Numbered from the stretch's first letter, positions 7,188 to 16,288 are shown. The stretch is DNA of 64,000 nt from VYFG01 sp965248685 (GCA_965248685.1 CBDFKC010000003.1:558001-622000), one strand, 5' to 3'. Program-made: numbers and translations. The notes: generated from the sequence alone by a model not told the origin.

Positions 7188-10100
7188 ATGCAGTTTAGTG
7201 CGAAGTTGTGGGTATTAAGTGTTTTTCTATTTTTAACCGGGTGTGGAGGTAGCTATAGTGTTCAGACTGACGAACAATGGGAAATACTCAATCGACAGCT
7301 GCTTAAGTACTATCAATCTGGACAGTATGCGAAAGCAACTGGCACGGCCAAAAAGGCGCTAACTCGAGCTAAGGAAATAATGGGTGCTAAACACCCCAAC
7401 ACCATCGTCACCATGAATAATCTGGCGCTCATGCATCAATCTCAGGGTCACTATAATCTGGCAGAGCCCCTGTTTATCGAGACATTGGATTTAAGCAAGG
7501 AAGTGCTAGGCCCCAAACACCGTGACACCTTAATCAATATGAGTAACTTGGCGAATGTATACCAATTACAAGGACGTTATGATCAGGCGGAGCCCCTGTT
7601 TATCGAGACGGTGGATATAAGCAAAGAAGTGCTGGGGCCCAAACACAATACCACCATCGGCATCATGAATAACCTGGCAAACTTATATCGATCTCAGGGA
7701 CGTTATGATCAGGCTGAGCCCCTGTTTATCGAGACAGTGGATTTAAGCAAGGACGTGTTGGGCACTAAACACCCCACCACGCTCTCCAGCATGAATAATC
7801 TGGCGGCCTTATATGAATCCCAGGGTCGTTATGATCAGGCCGAACCCCTGCTCACCGAGATACTGGACTTATACAAGGAAGTGCAAGGCACCAAACACCC
7901 TGACACACTCGTCAGTATGAATAACCTGGCGCTCTTATACATCTCCCAGGGGCGTTATGATCTGGCTGAGCCCTTGTCTATCGAGGCATTTATAAAGTCC
8001 AAGGAAGTGCTGGGTGAAAACCACCCAACTACCATCAGCATCATAAATAGCCTGGCGGGCTTATATGATTCCCAGGGTCGTTATGATCTGGCTGGACCCC
8101 TATATATTGAGACATTGGATTTACGCAAGGAAGTGCTGGGTACTACACACCCAGACACACTCTCCAGCATGAATAACCTGGCAAGTTTATATAAATCTCA
8201 GGGTCGGTATGATCAGGCTGAACCCCTGTTTATCGAGACACTGGATATTCGTAAGGAAGTGCTGGGCACCAAACACCCTGACACCCTCAGCAGCATGAAT
8301 AACCTGGCGAGTTTATATCAATCTCAGGGTCGGTATGATCAAGCAGAGCGCCTGTTCATCGAAACACTGGACTTACGTAAGGAAGTGCTGGGCACCAAAC
8401 ACCCTGACACCCTTGGCAGCATGGGTAAATTAGCGGGCTTATACCAATCACTGGGTCGCTATGACCAGATTGAATCCCTGGTTATTAAGACACTGAAATT
8501 GCGTAAGGAAGTGCTGGGCACCAAACACCCTGACACACTCACCAGCATGGGTGAACTGGCGACATTACACGAATCCCTGGGTCGTTATGATCAGGCCGAA
8601 CCCCTGTTCACCGAGGCACTGGACTTAAGCAAGGAAGTGCAAGGCACCAAACACCCATATACCCTCACCAGCATGAATAATCTGGCGGGCTTATACCAAT
8701 CCCAAGGACGTTACGGTCATGCTGAGGCCCTCTATATCGAAACGCTAAATATTAAAAAGGAAGTTCAGGGCACCAAACATCCCGACACCTTCGTTAGCAT
8801 GAACAACCTGGCGCACTTATATGAATCCCAAGGGCGTTATGATCAAGCGGAACTGCTGTCCGATGAGGCTCTATCAGCGACCCAGGCTTTTCTGACTCAG
8901 GTACTTTGGGCTGCGGGCGAAAAAACACGGGGCTCGTACATTCTGGACCAGAAGGGCAATACTGACTTTTACCTATCCCTTTTTAGCCATGGTGCCACTG
9001 ATGCCAGTGCGCGTCGTGCGCTGGCTTTGTCTTTAAATCGTAAAGCACTCTTGCTGCAGATTGCGTCGCAGATTCGGGCGGTGAGCCGAAGTAGTGATAA
9101 TCCGACGCTAAGAAAACTGGCCAGCTCATTGAGAGAGAACCGTAAAAAGCTCTCGGCATTGGTTCTGGCAGGTAAATCCAGCCGAGTAGAGCGTGATGCA
9201 CTGGAAGAGAAAATTAATCAACAGCAGGCTGAGTTGGGCAATCATGTCCAGCAATTACAGAGGAGTAGTCTTTCAGTGAAGCCAGAGCAGGTCATTCAGG
9301 CGTTGGACAAGCAATCGGTATTTGTCGACTATCTGGTCTACCGTCCCTACGAGGACAACCTCTTTAAGGCTGAGCATCTTTTGGCTCTGGTAGTGTCAAA
9401 TGACCAGGATCATCCTATTCGTATTCTAAATCTGGGGGAGATGGCGTCCATTCAACAGACCATTGAACGGTATAGGACGATACTTGGAACACCCAACCGA
9501 TTGACCGACCGAGATAAGGCTATAGGTCGGCAACTATACCAATCGCTCTGGTTACCGCTGGTCCCTTACCTGAAAGAGATACAGCAAGTTTATTTAGCCC
9601 CGGACGGTGTTTTGAATCTCCTGCCCTTCACTAGTTTGATTGATGAAGCCGGAGGCTACATTATTGGGCAGTATGAAGTAATCATGCTTTCTTCTGGCCG
9701 AGACCTGGTGTTACCAGCGCTTGAGGCCGAGGTTACGGCGCCGATCATTCTCGCCGCGCCGTTGTTCAATGCTGGGCAAGCCGAGCAGTATGCAACAGGA
9801 ATAAAACGAGGCGATGCAACAACGACAGCTCGTGCACTTGGTGCTCTTTATTTTAGCCCGCTGGCTGGGACGCTGAAGGAAGGCGATAACCTGGCGGCGC
9901 AACTCGCTCAGAACCACCAAACGGTCAACTATTACAAACTGGCTGAAGCAACCGAATCAGTGGTCAAAACGGTACAGTCACCCCGTATTCTGCACCTCGC
10001 TACTCACGGATTTTTTCTGGAAGATGTGATCCACGAAACTAGCGGGCGGGGGTTCTCGCAACCGGATGAGGTCGCGGCCATAAATAAAACTACATCCCTT

Positions 10101-10529
10101 CCTCCCGTCATAAACAATCCACTATTACGCTCTGGTTTGGCATTGGTTGACGCCAATGTGGCGATAAATTCCACGGAAGATAACGTGTCAGGCATCCTAA
10201 CAGCGGAAGAGGTACTCGACCTACAACTGGCCGGCACCGAACTAGTTGTTCTATCCGCCTGTGAGACTGGCGTGGGTGAAATTCGGATTGGGGAAGGTGT
10301 CTATGGTTTGCGAAGAGCGTTTCAAGAAGCTGGTGCGCAAGCGGTTCTGTCAACTCTGTGGTCCATCAGCGATGAGGGTACGCAGCACTTTATGAAACTC
10401 TTTTATCAGCGTTTTATCGATGGTTTACCGCCCCAGCAGGCGCTACGGGATACTCAGCTGGAGTTTATTAATAGTGCACAATGGGGGCACCCCTTCTTTT
10501 GGGCACCTTTCGTGATGGTAGGAGGGTAA
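7188..10529 (+). CDS. TPR-CHAT lipoprotein (caspase-like peptidase domain)
   Basis: A large protein of 1113 residues. It starts with a lipoprotein signal (LFLTGC, Cys 19), so it should be membrane-anchored outside the cytoplasm. Residues about 62-565 are twelve tetratricopeptide units of exactly 42 residues, kinesin-light-chain type, each like KEVLGTKHPDTLSSMNNLA. A helical linker with a coiled-coil look follows (about 565-720). The last 400 residues are a CHAT domain: catalytic His 940 in LHLATHGF and Cys 1025 in VLSACETG, with the usual GLRRAFQEAGAQAVLSTLW and final HPFFWAPFV segments. CHAT is a clan CD (caspase/separase) peptidase fold; both catalytic residues are present. No gasdermin or CRISPR genes are adjacent. 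Substrate unknown. Confidence 0.93.
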   Translation: MQFSAKLWVLSVFLFLTGCGGSYSVQTDEQWEILNRQLLKYYQSGQYAKATGTAKKALTRAKEIMGAKHPNTIVTMNNLALMHQSQGHYNLAEPLFIETLDLSKEVLGPKHRDTLINMSNLANVYQLQGRYDQAEPLFIETVDISKEVLGPKHNTTIGIMNNLANLYRSQGRYDQAEPLFIETVDLSKDVLGTKHPTTLSSMNNLAALYESQGRYDQAEPLLTEILDLYKEVQGTKHPDTLVSMNNLALLYISQGRYDLAEPLSIEAFIKSKEVLGENHPTTISIINSLAGLYDSQGRYDLAGPLYIETLDLRKEVLGTTHPDTLSSMNNLASLYKSQGRYDQAEPLFIETLDIRKEVLGTKHPDTLSSMNNLASLYQSQGRYDQAERLFIETLDLRKEVLGTKHPDTLGSMGKLAGLYQSLGRYDQIESLVIKTLKLRKEVLGTKHPDTLTSMGELATLHESLGRYDQAEPLFTEALDLSKEVQGTKHPYTLTSMNNLAGLYQSQGRYGHAEALYIETLNIKKEVQGTKHPDTFVSMNNLAHLYESQGRYDQAELLSDEALSATQAFLTQVLWAAGEKTRGSYILDQKGNTDFYLSLFSHGATDASARRALALSLNRKALLLQIASQIRAVSRSSDNPTLRKLASSLRENRKKLSALVLAGKSSRVERDALEEKINQQQAELGNHVQQLQRSSLSVKPEQVIQALDKQSVFVDYLVYRPYEDNLFKAEHLLALVVSNDQDHPIRILNLGEMASIQQTIERYRTILGTPNRLTDRDKAIGRQLYQSLWLPLVPYLKEIQQVYLAPDGVLNLLPFTSLIDEAGGYIIGQYEVIMLSSGRDLVLPALEAEVTAPIILAAPLFNAGQAEQYATGIKRGDATTTARALGALYFSPLAGTLKEGDNLAAQLAQNHQTVNYYKLAEATESVVKTVQSPRILHLATHGFFLEDVIHETSGRGFSQPDEVAAINKTTSLPPVINNPLLRSGLALVDANVAINSTEDNVSGILTAEEVLDLQLAGTELVVLSACETGVGEIRIGEGVYGLRRAFQEAGAQAVLSTLWSISDEGTQHFMKLFYQRFIDGLPPQQALRDTQLEFINSAQWGHPFFWAPFVMVGG
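7371..8882 (+). repeat. Twelve 126-bp direct repeats encoding TPR units
   Basis: Twelve tandem units of exactly 126 bp (42 codons) in the TPR-CHAT gene. Units 7 and 8 are the most alike (protein differences at only a few positions), while units 1, 5, 6 and 12 are the most diverged, which fits expansion from the middle by unequal crossing-over. Confidence 0.9.
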
Positions 10530-10793
10530 TAATTTCTGATCGGCTAATTTGTTATTCGAAAGATTCAAAACTGAACACCTGATATTCAGCAAAGAAAATT
10601 AGGCTGGTGAGCGGAATATTAACAAAATGTTCATCTTTTTGATGGATTGCGAGAAAGCGAAAAACCGCGTAAAGGAAATCTCAATCAAAATGAAAAATTA
10701 CTGAATGGCGCTGGTGGGCAAGCTACCGACCGATGGGTTTACGCGTCCAACTGGCAGTACAATACAAAACGGCTGTTCAACAAGTACCATAAC

Positions 10794-11234
10794 ATGAATA
10801 TTAGAAAGGTAGTGCTTGAAGAAATTGAAGATGTTTTGACGTTAATCGATGAGTATGATCGGGCGAAATCACCTTGGCCAGATGAGCATGAGATCGCGTC
10901 AATTTACTCGTCTCTAATAGAAAGTGGTGGTTGTGTTATTGGAGCCTTCGAAAATAATAAATTGGTTGGTACGTGCACTGTAAATATCTGTCCAAATTTC
11001 AGCTGGTCTGGCCGACCATATGCCATTATTGAAAATGTTATCGTATCAGAGAAATTTAGGAATAAAGGCATTGGTAAAGCTATTCTGGTGTATTCAAAAG
11101 AAATGGCTGAGAAAATAGGCTGTTACAAGGTGGCTTTAATGACAGGCTCCAAACATGAATCTACGCTTAGATTTTATGAGGCGGCAGGTTTTACTGCCAA
11201 CAAAGTTGGTTTTCAGTCAAGATTCAATGCCTAA
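10794..11234 (+). CDS. GNAT-family N-acetyltransferase
   Basis: An acetyltransferase of 146 residues using acetyl-CoA. The central strand ENVIVSEKFRNKGIGKAIL contains the acetyl-CoA pyrophosphate-binding loop of the family (here R-N-K-G-I-G-K-A), and the C-terminal YEAAGFTANK is the typical end of the fold. The frame is open further upstream (to 10647), but family alignment favours the internal ATG at 10794 (MNIRKVVLEEIEDV), since the preceding 49 codons resemble nothing in the fold. Substrate unknown; it stands alone in the accessory region. Confidence 0.85.
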   Translation: MNIRKVVLEEIEDVLTLIDEYDRAKSPWPDEHEIASIYSSLIESGGCVIGAFENNKLVGTCTVNICPNFSWSGRPYAIIENVIVSEKFRNKGIGKAILVYSKEMAEKIGCYKVALMTGSKHESTLRFYEAAGFTANKVGFQSRFNA

Positions 11235-11269
11235 CAACTGTAAGTAAACGACTGAATCAGATTACGCTT

Positions 11270-11470
11270 GAATTCCCTGGCTCAATGAAGCGCTTCGCGC
11301 GGTGATGTGGATTTCGGATCTGCCTAACTACTCCGTTATGGGCTACGGCGTCTCAATGACGACACCGATGCATCCCACGAAAACACCTGAATTTTGCTAT
11401 TCGCCGCGAGCAGGACTTCAAGGCCACGCTCAAATGGCGTGACGCGCAGTTTGCACCGTACGAAGACTAG
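11270..11470 (+). pseudogene. Possible degraded coding remnant
   Basis: This GC-richer stretch in an AT-rich intergenic region reads in one plus-strand frame as a protein end (RREQDFKATLKWRDAQFAPY, followed by ED and a TAG stop at 11468) and just upstream, in another frame, as MWISDLPNYSVMGYGVSM. It looks like the frameshifted end of a former gene that I cannot name. The 296 bases between 11234 and 11531 otherwise contain nothing I can support. Confidence 0.3.
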
Positions 11471-11530
11471 ATAGTATTCAAAGAAAAGTGCCAATTAATT
11501 CGCCCAGACTTACATAACGGTTCCCTGGTT

Positions 11531-11968
11531 CTAATTCAACCAGTTTTTAGAAATTGAGGATTTTGTGAAAAAAATCAAACCTGTACCTATTAGGATAGCC
11601 ACCAACGGCATTACTATCGCAGTTACTCCCATAACGTCAATTGCCTCAGACAAGAAGTAAACATAAAAAGTTTGAATTAGTACACCAGCAATAGAAATAC
11701 TGTACAGAATCAAAGCCCACTGTCTCTTGAGTATTAAGCTTACGCTACCAAGTACTCCACCAAACACTTCTGCGGCAAACACCGCATTTACCCACGAAGG
11801 CATACTTAGATATAAGCTCTGTCGTTCTTTTGGCATTCCGTCAAGCATGCTTTCCAACATAAAAGTACGCATAACAAATGCTGACATATCCATCAGGAAC
11901 CACACCAAGGCCAGGATAGAAACTATCCAAAACCATTTAGGGACGGTCGTAATAGTCGTGGAATTCAT
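11531..11968 (-). CDS. Four-helix inner-membrane protein of unknown function
   Basis: A protein of 145 residues with four predicted membrane helices (about residues 11-33, 58-80, 85-107 and 113-135). Proteins of this type (KWFWIVSILALVWFLMDM at the start) often sit next to SRPBCC and ArsR genes, as here; some databases label them sugar transporters without evidence. It is the last gene of the minus-strand set ArsR, SRPBCC, membrane protein, 36 bases after the SRPBCC stop. Probably co-regulated by the ArsR protein. Confidence 0.7.
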   Translation of the reverse strand: MNSTTITTVPKWFWIVSILALVWFLMDMSAFVMRTFMLESMLDGMPKERQSLYLSMPSWVNAVFAAEVFGGVLGSVSLILKRQWALILYSISIAGVLIQTFYVYFLSEAIDVMGVTAIVMPLVAILIGTGLIFFTKSSISKNWLN

Positions 11969-12004
11969 AAGCTTCTACTCTGAATTTTTAATCTGTTTAA
12001 TGAT

Positions 12005-12511
12005 TTACAGTGACGAAAGATAAATGTCCAGCTGCTCCATACCTGCACCCCAACCACCGCTATGCTCAGAACGAGTAGCTTCAAAGGCTTCAGCTTCTTC
12101 TGGGGTCGGGTTGAGTGGCTGCCAGAGAAAGGTAAGCTTAGTGCTACTTTTAGAGGTTTCTTCGAATAGAAGTGTAGCCATCATATCTTTTGGCCAATTG
12201 GGTATACGGTCCATTGGAACAATATCGCCATTTTCATTTGACATGTATTGAAAAAAAACCAGTTTCTCTGGTGATCGCACCTCAACGTATTTTGTATAAA
12301 GCCACATTTCATGACCATTTGGCATTGTTATTTTATGCAACGAAGAACCATCATTTTCAATTGTTGCAGACACGAAATCGCATGTGCAACCTGGCATGGG
12401 AAACATCCATTTATTAAGGTGTTTTACCTGGGTCCATGCATTAAAAACCAATTCCCTCGGTGCATTGAACTCTCGTGTTATTACAGAAGGTTCTACTTTA
12501 ATCTCGTTCAT
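12005..12511 (-). CDS. SRPBCC/AHSA1-domain protein
   Basis: A protein of 168 residues with the START-like fold of the Aha1 C-terminal (AHSA1) family: ITREFNAPRELVFNAWTQ at the start, a GH-E-type strand pair in the middle, and the closing LLFEETSKSSTKLTFLWQP and GWGAGMEQLDIYL. Such proteins bind small hydrophobic ligands; none has a fixed enzymatic role. It starts one base after the ArsR gene, so the pair is translationally linked, a very common arrangement in bacteria in which the ArsR protein controls the operon. Confidence 0.88.
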   Translation of the reverse strand: MNEIKVEPSVITREFNAPRELVFNAWTQVKHLNKWMFPMPGCTCDFVSATIENDGSSLHKITMPNGHEMWLYTKYVEVRSPEKLVFFQYMSNENGDIVPMDRIPNWPKDMMATLLFEETSKSSTKLTFLWQPLNPTPEEAEAFEATRSEHSGGWGAGMEQLDIYLSSL

Positions 12512-12512
12512 T

Positions 12513-12845
12513 TTATCCTCTGGTCTGAATCTCTGTTAGGTAGCTATCCAATTGATCGAGTGTGTTGCCCCAATATTTTTCAAACTGATGCATCCATTCT
12601 TGAATTGGACGAAATTCTTCAGGTTGTATACGATATATCCTATAGCGACCTTGCTTTCTCTCCGAAACAATACGGACTTGTTTTAATACGCCTAAGTGTT
12701 TAGACACCACTGGTTGAGGCCACTGGACAACATCCACCAGCTCGTTGACAGTCATTTCTTTAAGTACAAGTTGCTCGATTAAAACTCTACGCTTTGGTTC
12801 CCCAATTGCGCTGAATACATCGTGTGTCGTTTTCAGTCTGGCCAT
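12513..12845 (-). CDS. ArsR-family transcriptional regulator
   Basis: A winged helix-turn-helix regulator of 110 residues: the start FSAIGEPKRRVLIEQL, the recognition helix region VVSKHLGVLKQVRIV, and the wing SERKQGRYRIYRI. It lacks the ELCVCDL metal-binding motif of classical ArsR, so it is probably not a metal sensor but the type linked to SRPBCC proteins. It is the first gene of its operon, and a perfect 26-bp palindrome lies 5 bases upstream of its start codon, the expected place for autorepression. Confidence 0.9.
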   Translation of the reverse strand: MARLKTTHDVFSAIGEPKRRVLIEQLVLKEMTVNELVDVVQWPQPVVSKHLGVLKQVRIVSERKQGRYRIYRIQPEEFRPIQEWMHQFEKYWGNTLDQLDSYLTEIQTRG

Positions 12846-12850
12846 AATTT

Positions 12851-12876
12851 ATTATATTCCTATATAGGAATATAAT
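12851..12876. promoter_or_regulatory. Perfect 26-bp palindrome, likely ArsR operator
   Basis: A 12-bp arm (ATTATATTCCTA) and its exact complement flank a central TA, immediately upstream of the ArsR start codon. The AT-rich edges could overlap the -10 element. Dimeric ArsR proteins bind such sites. The regulation is inferred. Confidence 0.75.
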
Positions 12877-13105
12877 AGTCAAGACTTAATTTTTCTAAAG
12901 CTCTACCTTGGACGACTGCTGTTGATAATTAGTAGGAATTATTTGCAATTGGTGCTAGTAGCTGACTGTCTGATCTGATTGCCGCCGTTACTGCTTCGAT
13001 CGCCAGGGTGCTTTATGCCCGTTCGATTATCAAAGGCCAGACCCTACTGACGTACTTCGCCTGGTTTTACTGACCCTGATTTTCAGTTACGGAGAAGATC
13101 AGATT

Positions 13106-14107
13106 CTAATCTATCTCCACAATCACACACCCATCAAGCCCACCCTGCTCAACTGCAATATGCGCATCAGCTGTTTTCTCCAGTGGATAACTTCCGGCAA
13201 TTCGATGGATCAGACTTCGATTGGTTAAAGCTTGGGTAATGTCTTGTGCAGCTTGCGCTTTTGCTTGTTCATCCATGTTGTACACCAGCACCAGTTGCAG
13301 GGTAATGTTGTTAAACATCAGCTTGTAAAATGGTATTGCCGGATTCATGTCTTTCGATGAAGAATAGGTTGCGATTACGCCGCCAGTTTTTAAAATTTCG
13401 CTGTTTGTTTCGATATTGGCACCGAATTCGACTTCGACCACGCGGTCGATCCCGGTTCCATTGGTCAAGTCTTTTATCGCAATAACCAGGTCCTCGGTCT
13501 TGTAGTTGAGCACATGGTGGGCGCCGCTTTGACTGGCTTGCTGGCAGCGCGCAGCACTACCTGCGGTGGCAATAACCGTGGCACCGGCATTACGGGCCCA
13601 TTGCACCGCATAGAATCCGACCCGGCCCGATGCACCGGATACCAATACTGTTTTCCCTTCGACAGCGCCGTCGGCGAATACGCAGCGATGTGCGGTCATC
13701 ATAGGAATTCCGGCGCAGGCGCCAACAGCAAACGAAGCCTGTTCTGGCAGGACGGCCGTCCTTGATTCGGGCAACACCACATACTCTGCTGCGGTTCCCC
13801 AATGTCTCTGGTACTGGGCCTGATACACCCAGACCCGGTTGCCCTCTTTTTCGGTGGCAACATTTGCTCCCACCGCTTCGATAATCCCAGCACCATCACT
13901 ATGGGGAATAACAAAACCATCTTGAAATCCGGCGGGTTGGAAACCTGCGCGTTTTTTAACATCCGAAGGGTTAACCCCGGACGCATGCATTCTTATTAGT
14001 ACTTCTCCTGGGCCGGGTTGGGGTGTTTCAACCTTACCCTGCATCAATTCACCATGCTTCAGAACATCCGCCGCATCACCTGACTCACTAAACCAAACCG
14101 CTTTCAT
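13106..14107 (-). CDS. Zinc-independent quinone oxidoreductase (medium-chain dehydrogenase/reductase family)
   Basis: A protein of 333 residues of the QOR branch of medium-chain dehydrogenases. The N-terminal GroES-like domain carries VLIRMHASGVNPSDVK; the Rossmann domain has VLVSGASGRVGFYAVQWA, the NADPH-binding glycine motif of quinone reductases (AxxGxxG type). The structural and catalytic zinc ligands of true alcohol dehydrogenases are absent. Expected reaction: NADPH-dependent two- or one-electron reduction of quinones or of alpha,beta-unsaturated carbonyls. A second, truncated copy of its 3-prime end lies at 6250-6399. It is followed (in transcription) by no close gene. Confidence 0.88.
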   Translation of the reverse strand: MKAVWFSESGDAADVLKHGELMQGKVETPQPGPGEVLIRMHASGVNPSDVKKRAGFQPAGFQDGFVIPHSDGAGIIEAVGANVATEKEGNRVWVYQAQYQRHWGTAAEYVVLPESRTAVLPEQASFAVGACAGIPMMTAHRCVFADGAVEGKTVLVSGASGRVGFYAVQWARNAGATVIATAGSAARCQQASQSGAHHVLNYKTEDLVIAIKDLTNGTGIDRVVEVEFGANIETNSEILKTGGVIATYSSSKDMNPAIPFYKLMFNNITLQLVLVYNMDEQAKAQAAQDITQALTNRSLIHRIAGSYPLEKTADAHIAVEQGGLDGCVIVEID

Positions 14108-14181
14108 TGCTGTACCTCTTTATCGGTATAACTGGTTTTACACCATTTATGCTGACTAACCCAGTCCGAGGTTGACTCCAT

Positions 14182-14652
14182 TTATTTTTCCGGTTTACGC
14201 CGGACATAAATAGTCCGCTTAACCCGGGCAATGATTTCTCCCTCGGAATCGGTTATATCAACCATAAAAAGTTCATAGTGTTTTTGTTTAACCGCAGCAG
14301 CTGCCACTATCGCGTTGATACGATTTTGATCCAGAGTAAATTGGGCAAATACCGGACCCTTTCCCGGTTTCAAAAAATCTATCTCTGCACTCTTATCCCA
14401 AATCCAATGATCGCGGCCAATATGCTGCAACAACATCAGCATATACATTGCATCGGTCATCGCAAATAAACTGCCGCCGAACTGGGTCCCGACCATATTG
14501 CGATTATAAAATCTGAAACTCAATCTAACCCTGGCCAGCATCCAGTCTTCAGAGACATGCCGTACAGAAATTCCCGCGCCAACCATCGGCGGCCACAAAT
14601 TCAACAGGAAACGAAATACCCGGGGATTCTTAAACCATGCCAAGGGAACCAT
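14182..14652 (-). CDS. DUF4442 hotdog-fold protein
   Basis: A protein of 156 residues that matches the DUF4442 family, relatives of PaaI/YiiD thioesterases. The hotdog helix region is FGGSLFAMTDAMYMLMLLQ, and the protein opens with a short hydrophobic helix (FLLNLWPPMVGAGI). Likely an acyl-CoA thioesterase-like enzyme, substrate unknown. It lies 2 bases after the GST gene and is the last gene of the run YbaK, GST, DUF4442. Confidence 0.8.
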   Translation of the reverse strand: MVPLAWFKNPRVFRFLLNLWPPMVGAGISVRHVSEDWMLARVRLSFRFYNRNMVGTQFGGSLFAMTDAMYMLMLLQHIGRDHWIWDKSAEIDFLKPGKGPVFAQFTLDQNRINAIVAAAAVKQKHYELFMVDITDSEGEIIARVKRTIYVRRKPEK

Positions 14653-14654
14653 GG

Positions 14655-15386
14655 CTATCGATGTTGCAGATATATCTGGCCGACCCAGGGCAATCGTTCA
14701 GTGTAGCGCTGTCTTAACGCGGCAAATGCCTGGGGCATAACATAACCGGGTTTTTCAAACTGTTGGGGCCGACATAGCGGACCGAGCAACGCGGCAACCG
14801 CCAGATCAGCTCGGGAAAAGCTATCTGTTGCCAGATATTTTCGTTGTTCCAGACGCTTACTTATCATATCTATCGCATTGTCAATCTGGGCGAATGATTC
14901 TTTTACGGTTTCTTCATTAATTTTTAGAATCACCTGCATTCTCTCCCGTAGTTTGGGAAACACGCGACTCAATAGTATCTTGCCATACCAAGGTCCCCCT
15001 TCTGCCAGTCTTGGCACCACCGCTTTCCGATGCTCCAGCAGAATATGGTAACAGACCCGTCTAACATGGGGCCCAATTTGCTTATCGGCCAGGGCTTCCC
15101 AATATTCCGTCTCGCGTCGTTCATGGTCTTGGGTTGGTGTCAACGGCGAAGGTTTAAAGGTCTGGTCCAGATAGCTGATTATCTCCGTGGACCCCTGAAC
15201 AATCTGCTCGCCGTGGGTTAATACCGGAACCATTGACCGCGCCGCTATCTTTTTGACGGTCTTGACATGCATTCCGGGCAAAAGGTTAATCACTTGATAG
15301 TCGAGTTGCTTATGCTCGAGAGCCCAGCGCGCTTTTTCGCAATAATGAGAAATTGCAAACTGGTAAAGCTTGAGTTGGTTGCTCAT
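14655..15386 (-). CDS. Glutathione S-transferase family protein
   Basis: A protein of 243 residues. The N-terminal thioredoxin-like domain has LYQFAISHYCEKARWALE, with a Ser/Tyr/Cys active-site region, and the cis-Pro MVPVL followed by the glutathione gamma-glutamyl contact GSTEIISYLD. The all-helical C-terminal domain ends with SFSRADLAVAALLGPL (N-capping box). Cytoplasmic; conjugates or reduces electrophiles with glutathione. Overlaps the YbaK gene by 4 bases, so the two are co-translated. Confidence 0.9.
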   Translation of the reverse strand: MSNQLKLYQFAISHYCEKARWALEHKQLDYQVINLLPGMHVKTVKKIAARSMVPVLTHGEQIVQGSTEIISYLDQTFKPSPLTPTQDHERRETEYWEALADKQIGPHVRRVCYHILLEHRKAVVPRLAEGGPWYGKILLSRVFPKLRERMQVILKINEETVKESFAQIDNAIDMISKRLEQRKYLATDSFSRADLAVAALLGPLCRPQQFEKPGYVMPQAFAALRQRYTERLPWVGQIYLQHR

Positions 15387-15856
15387 TGATTACGCGCCAC
15401 TGACGCCAGCTGAGCATCACACAATTTGATCAAATCTGTTGGCGAGAGCGCAATATCAAGACCACGACGACCGCCACTGACATAGATTCTTTCGTGAGGC
15501 TGTGCTGAAAAATCGAGCAGCGTGGCGAGCTTTTTTTTCTGCCCCAGCGGACTCACGCCACCTATCACGTAGCCAGTAGTTCTTTCAACCAGAGATTTAT
15601 CCGCCATTTGTAGTTTTTTTACCCTAAGCGCATTGGCCGCAGCTTTTAGATCCAGGGTTGTTAATACCGGAATAATGCAAACCATCAATTCCATATTCTC
15701 AGTTTGCACCACCAGGGTTTTAAAAATAGTTTCGGGCGCAACACCAAGCTTGTCAGCAGCTTCTCCGCCATAGGATTCGGCCTTGGGGTCATGACTATAT
15801 TCGTGGATTGAAACTTCCACCTCAGCACAGCGCGCGGCCAATACTGCCGGTGTCAT
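15383..15856 (-). CDS. ybaK: Cys-tRNA(Pro)/Cys-tRNA(Cys) deacylase YbaK-like
   Basis: A trans-editing protein of 157 residues that hydrolyses mischarged Cys-tRNA(Pro). The family features are HDPKAESYGGEAADKLG with the downstream FKTLVVQ strand, the catalytic Lys of the K-T-L motif, the DLKAAANALRVKKLQMADK helix, and GYVIGGVSPLGQKKKL and YVSGGRRGLDIALSP near the end. Length is standard. First gene of a three-gene minus-strand run with GST and DUF4442. Confidence 0.92.
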   Translation of the reverse strand: MTPAVLAARCAEVEVSIHEYSHDPKAESYGGEAADKLGVAPETIFKTLVVQTENMELMVCIIPVLTTLDLKAAANALRVKKLQMADKSLVERTTGYVIGGVSPLGQKKKLATLLDFSAQPHERIYVSGGRRGLDIALSPTDLIKLCDAQLASVARNQ

Positions 15857-15922
15857 TTTGAAATCCCGGGAGCTACCATTTTTCAGTCACGATAATTAGT
15901 GGGAGCAACAATATAGATACTC

Positions 15923-16288
15923 TTATTCCTGCCCTGGGTTCTCTGTCCACACCGCTAACTCGTTTTGATTTGGATCGACAAAGTGAAATCGCCGCCCCCC
16001 TGGAAAGGGAAATATCGGTTTTTTGATACTGCCACCATTGCTACTTATTCGCTCCGCCAATGTTTCCAGATTTTCTGCATACAATACCACCAGAGCCGCA
16101 CCATTGTCGCTGTTCGAGGCTAGCGGCGAGCGGTAAAAACCTCCATCGGTATGGCCATCATCAAATGCACAGTAGTCGTCACCATAATCGGTGAATTTCC
16201 AGCCGAATACCTTGCCATAAAACGCTTTGGCCTTTTCCAGGCTGGTTGCGGGCAATTCGATGTAATTAATAGTTGAATCCTTAGTCAT
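15923..16288 (-). CDS. VOC-family (glyoxalase-like) protein
   Basis: A protein of 121 residues of the vicinal oxygen chelate superfamily: IELPATSLEKAKAFYGKVFGWKF at the start and FHFVDPNQNELAVW at the end. These are the first and last strands of the paired beta-alpha-beta modules that form the metal site. One copy of the module pair, so a dimer is expected. Substrate not predictable. Overlaps the start of its upstream neighbour by 4 bases. Confidence 0.88.
   Translation of the reverse strand: MTKDSTINYIELPATSLEKAKAFYGKVFGWKFTDYGDDYCAFDDGHTDGGFYRSPLASNSDNGAALVVLYAENLETLAERISSNGGSIKKPIFPFPGGRRFHFVDPNQNELAVWTENPGQE

Noticed and set aside
7371..8882. Regular 126-bp repeats as a CRISPR-like array
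   Set aside because: They code for 42-residue TPR units in one continuous frame and have no unique spacers.
7188..10529. TPR-CHAT gene as part of a type III-E CRISPR system
   Set aside because: No CRISPR array, gRAMP/Cas7-11 or other cas gene is in the window; the lipobox also argues against a cytoplasmic effector.
10647..10793. Upstream extension of the GNAT frame
   Set aside because: The 49 extra codons show no family similarity and the internal ATG gives a normal GNAT length.
11225..11470. GCCTAAC after the GNAT gene as an integron attC site
   Set aside because: One core-like half is present, but no matching GTTRRRY partner with a palindromic body was found in the next 150 bases.
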